Below are positions 57,403 through 64,000 of a DNA stretch of 64,000 bases, piece after piece. The notes below the pieces were generated by a model that searched no databases, had not been told where the DNA came from, and worked only from the letters and a program-made list of their open reading frames with translations. Numbering within the stretch: the first letter of the stretch is position 1; each line of letters opens with the position of its first letter. The stretch lies in the NCBI RefSeq assembly GCF_033958435.1, contig NC_134137.1, positions 253,254,501 to 253,318,500 on the forward strand, read 5' to 3'. The position numbers and the translations under genes were made by a program. The stretch is from Carettochelys insculpta. Its lineage: Eukaryota; Chordata; Testudines; Carettochelyidae.

Positions 57403-59520
57403 AGATAAAGAAAATCCATAACATTAAAGAAACACAAACTAACCTCCCTTTCAGTCCTGTTCAATGCAAATATGGAATAGCAATGGCCCTGGAGGTTTCA
57501 CTGTCACTTTAATAGCCAGTGGGATTCCCCAGGGTCCATGGTATCCACACTCAATAGTTTTAAGCTCTTCATAAGCACATCTTGCTACTGCTCTTTCCAG
57601 GAGACAATTGCTGTAATGAACAATTCTGAAAACTAATTTGAAGAGTGGTGCATGACAGCAATTTACAGTGTCCAGATAACAAGTGTGACAAATTGGGACA
57701 CTTTTTTTCGTGACTAGAGGGGCATCCCTGCATGTTTAAAATTAAACCTTTAATATGAGGTTGGTCCTGATAATAGCAGAACGTCAGATCCCCTACACAA
57801 ACTCCTGGTGACAAACATGGAAAGATTTCACTACAGACCTACAATATGTGACAGGTCCCGGTAATCCCAGGCTGCCTTTTTATTTTCTCTAACAAATCAA
57901 ATTATGCAACCAAATATTGCCACATTGCTTGAGTGTATTGACACAGTTAGGACTTCAACCCCAATTTTACTTTGTGTTCTTCAAATGGCTTTATGTAAGT
58001 AAAGATAAAGCACATGCCTGCACACACAATGAATTTGAGCCTGATCCAATGTCCGCTGATATCATGAAAACCTTTTTGTTTCTCGTAATGGGCACTAGAT
58101 AAGGCCCTTTTGTCCTAATTCTGCAAAGTCTAAATCCCTCATGTGAGAAACTGTCCTGAGCATCTTCTCACCTTCAGTGATCCTTAGAATGTAGTAGACT
58201 CGGTTTCTTACAAACTATGATTTTCTTCATTAAAACATATTGTACTACAGTGAATTAAGTTAAAACCTAAAAAAAAAAAAACAATACAGGGACACTGAAG
58301 CAAATGGACACTGCTGGTCATAGGTTTTTAAAAGATGAAACAGGGAAAAAAGGCATTATTTTTGCACGCTATTTCTGGGCTTTTTGGCTGGAACAGAATG
58401 AGTGGTATTTGCATCAGGAGTTACCATACATCTTTGCAAGCAACATATGCACAGTGGAAAAAAAATGATGACAGCAGCAGGTTCAGTGAAGTCTCAGAAT
58501 CTCTGTGTGACAGGGACCTGCTAAAGGTTTGGTTTTATTTAGCATAGCTTAAAATGTCATTGGCATATGTGTTTCTCAATTAACACCAATTTAATGCACT
58601 CCTGCAGTGTTCTAATCTGAGTAGACTTCATAGTCCACAAAGGATCTAACCTGACATTTGGGTACAGGATATCCAGCTCCATTTATGACCAGGAAAGTAC
58701 ATTAGGAAGGTTATATATTTTCTTTGGCATTGTGTTATGTTGCCTTTTACGATAAATACAAAAGTCAGAAAATCCTACTAAACAGTACTGTTGTACGGAA
58801 ATTATGAGTTTCCCCAACTTTCATGAGTCACTCATCTATCCAGATGAAATAATGCCTCCTGGCAAATGCAGATATTCAGCAAGTGGAATCTTTGTGTATG
58901 TTCTGCTAACTTTTTATGTATTGTTACGGAACTTCACAACCGATAAATGAAAGATCACCGATACAAAAGTAATTGACCAACAGTTATTTATTCAAAAACC
59001 CTGCACTTTGTGGCAAATAGATAAGGAGAAAAAGATTTGCTGGTGATAGCCTCCTAAATCTAAAATACAAATGTCCACCAGCATCCCAGGACTCAGCTAT
59101 GGGAAAGCAAGAGGTTTATTTATTGATGACAATGAATAATAAAGAATAGGACACTCTCATTTAGTATGAGCTTTACACATTATTAATGCCCACAATCTAT
59201 TTCAAAGAGCATCCATGATGATTAATACTGACATTGGAATATATATTTCACTAAATTAAATGGGCCAATTTCTGTTCTTGTAAAATGCTTTCGACTTCAC
59301 AGAAGTTGCACCAGAGATCAATCTGGCTCACTAGGTCCTCTCTGAAATCAATATACAAAATATAGTAAAAGGAAGTTATTTATGTTGCAAATATTTGAAA
59401 ATTAGGAAATGCTAGAATTAAGTTGGTCCATAATTTTGCCACCTTATGTGGCAATCCCTGTGCACTGAAGGAAGTAGGAGTCCTGTGGAAAATAGTATGT
59501 GATCATGAAATTAAAGCCTA
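57403..59520. other. No gene recognised
   Basis: AT-rich, no recognised repeat or domain. Short chance frames only. Confidence 0.4.
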
Positions 59521-59522
59521 TA

Positions 59523-59740
59523 CAGTAAACCCCTGACTGACTGTGCAACCACGCAAAAGTTGAATTTTGTGCAAGCCAGGACCAGGTAGGGGAGGGGCCC
59601 CCATCCTGGCTTTGCCTGACTCCTGCAAGGTTCCCTGCGGCTGCCTGGTTCCTGGGTCCCTGCCACTCATGATTTTGACTCGCGTTATTGCAAGTAACAC
59701 ATAAGTCAAAATCGTGTAAGCTGTGGGGGGGAGTCTATTA
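59523..59740. mobile_element. Tigger-like MITE with TA duplication
   Basis: The left end CAGTAAACCCCTGACTGACT follows TA (59521-59522). The right end GGGGGGAGTCTATTA precedes TA (59741-59742); on the other strand it reads TAATAGACTCCCCCC, a diverged inverted repeat. The subterminal TTTTGACTCGCGTTATTGCA / AAGTTGAATTTTGTGCA motifs link it to the element at 16359-17088. It is 218 bp and non-coding. Confidence 0.75.
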
Positions 59741-59742
59741 TA

Positions 59743-60457
59743 TCATAATACTCAAACACCAAGGGGCCAAATTAAGGATGGACCTTGAATCTGTAACTGC
59801 CTAACTTTCTGTGCATGCTTGACTTTTTATCTTTCTTTAAAGTAGGCATCTTTTTTAATATACTTTCCTAGCATTGGTGTATGTTGTGTTCTTTCTTTCT
59901 TTCTTTCTCTCTTTTGACAAAGATAAAAACGACGTCTATTATGCACATCTAACATCCCTCCACATCATATATCATGCACAGGGTTTGACTCCTGAAACCT
60001 CAGCATGCATTTCTATTGTTTAAGTTATAAGGCTAACTATGTAGCCGGTAGCAGGAAAAGGCTGTTCTCGCTAAGGTGGGGGATAGGTGCTTGGTGGACA
60101 AGGGAGCCCAGTTCCCTCTCTCTCCTCCTTCCATCCCATGAGTTGGGAGGAGCCAGCAGTGGAAGAGTGTGAAGCTGAACCTGTGTGCTTGATCCTGAAA
60201 AGAGGTTGGAAGAACCCTGGTCAGTTCTCCCCTCTGCATGAGTCACTTCTCCTCTGCCAGAGTTGCGTTGGCAGGTCCAAGGTGTTCCTAGTGCTGTGTT
60301 TACTGATGCTGGCTGTATGGCCCCAACTCATTAGAATGTTTGTATTCAATTGTTTTTTTCTCATTTGCTGCCAAAACTTTCCAGAGCAGCACAGAAGGGC
60401 AGAAGGGAAATGGCGACTTTAACTCACATGCACTGCTGTCAAACCTTTGTGGAACAC
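59743..60457. other. No gene recognised
   Basis: Includes a (CTTT)n tract at 59889-59915. No gene signal. Confidence 0.4.
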
Positions 60458-60460
60458 CAT

Positions 60461-61170
60461 AGCTGCGTCTACACGTGCACGCTACTTCGAAGTAGCGGCA
60501 GTAACTTTGAAATAGCGCCCGTCACGTCTACACGTGTTGGGCGCTATTTCGAAGTTGAAATCGACGTTAGGCGGCGAGACGTCGAAGTCGCTAACCCCAT
60601 GAGGGGATGGGAATAGCGCCCTACTTCGACATTCAACATCGAAGTAGGGACGTGTAGACGATCCGCGTCCCGCAACATCGAAATAGCGGGGTCCTCCATG
60701 GCGGCCATCAGCTGGGGGGTTGAGAGATACTCTCTCTCCAGCCCTTGCGGGGCTCTGTGGTCACCGTGGGCAGCAGCCCTTAGCCCAGGGCTTCTGGCTG
60801 CTGCTGCTGCAGCTGGGGGTCCGTGCTGCATATACAGGGTCTGCAACTAGTTGTTGGCTCTGTGTATCTTGCACTGTTTAATGAAAGTGTGTCTGGGAGG
60901 GGCCCTTTAAGGGAGCGACTTGCTGTTGAGTCCGCCCCGTGACCCTGTCTGCAGCTGTGCCTGGCTCCCTTATTTCGATGTGTGCTACTTTGGCGTGTAG
61001 ACGTTCCCTCGCTGTGCCTATTTCGATGTTGGGCTGAGCAACGTCGAAGTTGAACATCGACGTTGCCAGCCCTGGAGGACGTGTAGACGTTATTCATCGA
61101 AATAGCCTATTTCGATGTTGCAACATCGAAATAAGCTATTTCGAAGTTCGGTGCACGTGTAGACGTAGCC
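60461..61170. mobile_element. TCTACAC-type DNA transposon, family A, copy 2 (inverted)
   Basis: Ends AGCTGCGTCTACACGTGCAC and CACGTGTAGACGTAGCC are flanked by a duplicated CAT (60458-60460, 61171-61173). At 710 bp it is almost the same length as the copy at 2494-3204 and matches it along its length in reverse orientation. Both share a 105-codon open stretch (61097-60780 here, 2567-2884 there), with about 15-20 differences, beginning MNNVYTSSRAGNVDVQLRR. I regard that frame as a consequence of sequence identity rather than a gene. Confidence 0.85.
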
Positions 61171-61173
61171 CAT

Positions 61174-61599
61174 GGGATAAAGCACAGACACTTCCCTAAC
61201 AAGAGGGAAGTGCCTTCCCTGCTGAACTTCAAAAGTTTACTGGAGAGCTTGGAAGAATCAGTACTTCTAAAAAAAGATCACAAAAATTTTCCTGTTAAGC
61301 AACCCAAAAATAGGGGATGCTACGAGTGTCTCCTGAAATTAATACGTCTGAATGCTGTTTTCTTTATAATATATTTTCACATGTATAAAGGCACACTACA
61401 AAAAATGTGTATTTAGTTAGTAATGGATACCCACATGCATCTATACACACACTTACAGGTGTTACTTTTTAGGCATATATTTGGCCTGAAAGCTGGTACA
61501 TACCTGTACTCTAGAGGGTAAACATTTTAACAGAATCACATGTGCATATCCAAGACCAGATACATATTCTTAATACAACAATAAATTAATGCAAAGGCT
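61174..61599. other. No gene recognised
   Basis: This is where a DIRS tyrosine recombinase could lie, but I could not recognise it. Confidence 0.35.
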
Positions 61600-61615
61600 T
61601 TGCTATGGGGAATTG

Positions 61616-62000
61616 TTAGGCACATGGCAAGAAGAGCTCAATCTGAAGATGACCAACAGTTATGAATCCCAGTTGAGGAAGCTTATCCAAAGCCATATTG
61701 ACTGTGAGAACTCTCACCACCTTGACCAATACATAAGGCAGGAAGACTTCACAGGCCAGATGAACCACTCTGAGCTCCTCACCATTTATGTGGCACCTCA
61801 CCTCCCCCAGGGTCCACATTCCCTGGTTTCAGAGATTGCTGAGACAGGCTCCCCAACCTGAGGTCCGAGGTGTCTGATCTTAGCTCTATGGAGTAAGTGG
61901 GGACCTTGAATGGGACTCCCTCCAGAATGTTCTTCCACAATGCCCACCATTGGAGCAAGGCAAGCGCCTGAGGAGGGAATTGTGACCACCCTGTCCAAGT
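61616..62000 (-). pseudogene. DIRS RNase H-region remnant
   Basis: Below the inserted hAT the same-strand reading contains EELRVVHLACEVFLPYV and VVRVLTVNMA, corresponding to the RNase H part of DIRS pol (family: ELRAV.LA...F...L.G..V.V.TDN.A). The Asp of TDN is replaced by Val (TVN). Frames shift within the region. Confidence 0.65.
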
Positions 62001-62004
62001 GATC

Positions 62005-62354
62005 TAGGGCAACCATATCTCCCTGTCCCAAATACAGGACAGGGAGATATTGGGGGAGGGGCAGTTCCTCCTGGCTGCACCAAGGCCCAGGGAGCTGGCA
62101 CTCCCCACCTCAGCCCCAGGGAAGTGGCAGCTGTGGGCGCTCCCTGCCCAAAGTTCTGGGAAAGTGGCAGCCACAGGCACTCCCAGCCCCCAGCCCTGGG
62201 GAAGCAGCAGATGTGGCCACTCCTGGACCTACCCTGAGCCTCTGAGGGTCTAGCTACAGGGTAATTCATCCCTTTTAAAAAATAAGTAGGGATACTAAAA
62301 TGGTGTCCATAATACGGGACTGTCCCACCCAGTACAGGATGCTTCGTCACCCTA
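62005..62354. mobile_element. hAT MITE with perfect 8-bp target duplication
   Basis: The left end TAGGGCAACCATATCTCCC and the right end, read on the other strand as TAGGGTGACGAAGCATCC, are inverted repeats of a known turtle type (TAGGGTGACCA.ATGTCC). AAGTGATC occurs exactly at both flanks (61997-62004, 62355-62362). CAGGACAGGGAGATAT and GGGACTGTCCC are internal palindromic motifs. The 350-bp element lies inside the DIRS remnant and is therefore younger. Confidence 0.93.
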
Positions 62355-62368
62355 AAGTGATCCTGAGG

Positions 62369-62935
62369 CTAGGAGTAAGCTGAGGTCAACTGCTGCTGAA
62401 GTGGCCGCATGTGAAGTCTGGAATGGAGAACCCCGTAGGTACATGCTGCTATATGGCCTAGGAGATTCAGGAAGACTCTGACCATAGTCAGGGGGGACTT
62501 GGCTATCTCTCCTGTGACATTCATCAGGGCTGCAATCTGTCTACAGGCAGGATGGCCCTTAAACAAGTTGAGTGAAGCACTGCACCAATTAATTCTATTT
62601 CTGATCAGTACTAATGTGGACTTTTGTTAACTAGGAGTCCCAAGACTTGGCAGGTCACCAGGAGGACAGCTATGATGGTTTGCACTTGGGAACTGGAGCT
62701 GCCTTTGTCCAACCAGTCTTTGAGGTAAGAGTAAATCTGTACTTCCCAACGTCTGAAGTAGATTGACAGTACCACCATACACTTGATAATTACCCTTGGT
62801 TCTGTGACCAGGCCAAGGGGGAGGACTGTAAACTGGTCATGAAGTGGAGGCTGCATCTATAGTCAGGGAAAATCACCACATGGAAGTAAGCATCCTTGAG
62901 ATCAGGAGATGGGATACAAGTCTCCCCAGAGGAGC
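62369..62935 (-). pseudogene. DIRS reverse transcriptase remnant
   Basis: Read from 62935 down: SPDLKDAYFHVVIF (catalytic Asp block, family LDLKDAYFHI.I), then after a shift FTVLPLGLVTEPRVIIKCM (family: F.VLPFGL..APRVFTK). Next, YSYLKDWLDKGSSSSQV sits where the family has YLDDWL, so the first Asp of the active-site pair is replaced by Lys. LGLLVNKS follows, then the thumb region LLGHIAACTYGVLHSRLHMR (family: LLGHMA..T.V...ARL.MRPLQ). Dead copy with at least one frameshift and stops between blocks. Confidence 0.8.
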
Positions 62936-62940
62936 CATGT

Positions 62941-63289
62941 CAGCCCACTGGGCAAGGTGTGTGGGAGTGGGGAGGATGGGGACATATCCATGCTCCCAGA
63001 GGGGCCTTCAGAGCCTTCCAGAGCATGGTGCCCCGCCAGCCGTGCCTGGATTGTGCCACGCAGCGCCTGCCCCCTGGCCGCCCTAAGAGCCACTCAGACC
63101 GTTGTGGTAGAGGTAGGATAGAGAGGAGGGATTCTGCCACAGGGCTGTGGAGGATTAAAATTGCTCTCTCCCGAAATACATCACTTTCTTTGTATAATCT
63201 CCCATAAACTTTCTAGGGTTTTCATTTTCCTGAGACCTCCCACCTCCACCCCTCACAGCTGTACACTGAATAGATATCTTCCTTGAGGT
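62941..63289. other. Unresolved sequence upstream of the DIRS RT
   Basis: May contain more of the DIRS element on the minus strand, but no domain is legible. Part of it (62950-63080) is GC-rich with overlapping chance frames. Confidence 0.3.
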
Positions 63290-63491
63290 CAGCGGTTTTC
63301 AAACTTTTTGCACTGGTGATCCCTTTCACACAGGAAGCCTCTGACCGTGACCCTTCGGATAAATTAAAAAAGGGAGGTTGATTTAATTTCATTTAATGGA
63401 GGCTCAGGGACGTCAGCCCAACAGAGCTACCCCACTTGTAGCTACTTTGCGACTCCCTGAGGGGTCATGACCACCAGTTTGAGAACACCTG
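63290..63491. mobile_element. Non-autonomous hAT element
   Basis: The left end CAGCGGTTTTCAAACTTTTT and the right end CCAGTTTGAGAACACCTG are inverted repeats of the CAGTGGTTCTCAAACT type. The interior GACCCTT and GGGGTCATGACC are typical of this MITE as I remember it from turtles. Flanking 8-mers CTTGAGGT and TCTTAGTT do not match well, so the duplication is eroded or the ends are off by a base. Confidence 0.7.
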
Positions 63492-64000
63492 TCTTAGTTG
63501 ATGCTGAGAGTTACCTTCTAGGAGGGGAGAACTAAGGCCAAATCTTGCCCTCTCCCTCTGGGAAACTCCCCACGGGTATCCAGGGATATCAGGGATCTCA
63601 CTACCACCTGCTGTTTATGTCTGCAGCTCAGGTCCCTACAATCAACCACCTGAGGCCACACAAGCATGATCTGCCAGGCTTCCACAGGCTTCACTCTGAG
63701 TAGGCTGGTGACAGGCACACCTCAACCTCCAAATCCTCAGCATGCTGCCTGAAGTGTCCAGCCTTTAACCACAGCCAGATTAAAATCAGGTTTACTATTC
63801 CCATGGGGACAGTGTGTATATTAGGTTGTTTGAGTCGACTGAGGATCAACTCTTATATAATATCACAGCTTGAGATATATTTATCATGAAAACAATCAGA
63901 AGTTTATTATCAAAGACAAAAGCGTGAGCAATACTTGGGAAGGATAATAATGGAAACCGAAATGATTACTTATAAAACAAATCCACTTCCAAGAGACCAA
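63492..64000. other. No gene recognised
   Basis: A minus-strand open stretch at 63718-63518 is unassigned; it could be further upstream DIRS sequence, but I cannot support that. Confidence 0.3.

Larger units (their letters stand above)
61600..62940 (-). mobile_element. DIRS-type retrotransposon remnant
   Basis: Minus-strand reverse transcriptase (62940-62370) and RNase H-like (62000-61600) remnants of a DIRS element are interrupted by a hAT insertion (62005-62354). DIRS elements integrate with a tyrosine recombinase rather than an integrase. No recombinase, gag or terminal repeat was identified, so the class rests on the RT sequence. Confidence 0.75.

Noticed and set aside
62896..63207. 103-codon plus-strand frame and overlapping frames
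   Set aside because: GC-rich segment with frames on both strands and no domain; possibly DIRS-derived but not supportable.

Overview
The window is vertebrate nuclear DNA, most likely from a turtle. I base this on the repeat content: CR1 LINEs with two different 3' end types, many DNA transposons whose ends read GGC(T/C)..GTCTACAC, Tigger-like and hAT elements, a DIRS retrotransposon, a chromodomain-bearing Ty3/gypsy element and short sauropsid-type retroposons. The family resemblances come from memory of turtle genomes, not from a search. I see no bacterial or phage feature, no tRNA or rRNA gene, and no exon I can assign to a host protein-coding gene. The window looks intergenic or deeply intronic.

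Layout. 1-5.6 kb: a hAT element with an 8-bp target duplication (773-1519) and a 711-bp TCTACAC element (family A, 2494-3204). 5.7-8.6 kb: a decayed CR1 and GC-rich hAT-like repeats. 9.0-13.5 kb: a foldback element (family B) and a decayed minus-strand Ty3/gypsy pol with protease, RT, integrase and chromodomain. 16.4-17.1 kb: a Tigger-like element. 18.4-22.2 kb: the most informative locus, a decayed but nearly complete PIF/Harbinger transposon with two convergent genes, a DDE transposase (+) and a Myb/SANT-like protein (-), each with a readable GT-AG intron. 22.4-31.8 kb: more TCTACAC elements, a Tigger MITE and a hAT. 37.7-39.8 kb: a young CR1 whose reverse transcriptase is open for 531 codons after one nonsense codon. 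44-48 kb: a patchwork of minus-strand L2-type LINE pieces, another LINE C-terminus, and a Tigger transposase pseudogene broken by two insertions. 55.5-57.1 kb: a 436-bp foldback element, and a dispersed repeat split by a G-rich minisatellite. 59.5-63.5 kb: a Tigger MITE, a second family A copy inverted relative to the first, and a DIRS remnant carrying a hAT with a perfect 8-bp target duplication.

No host genes work together here. The interest is in transposon biology: a two-gene Harbinger with its splice sites, abundant related short elements with non-canonical 3-bp duplications, and nested insertions that order the events in time. Long stretches, mainly 25.7-30.6, 31.8-37.4, 40-44 and 50-55 kb, hold no recognisable repeat. 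A few segments rich in transcription-factor-like motifs are offered as candidate conserved non-coding elements at low confidence.
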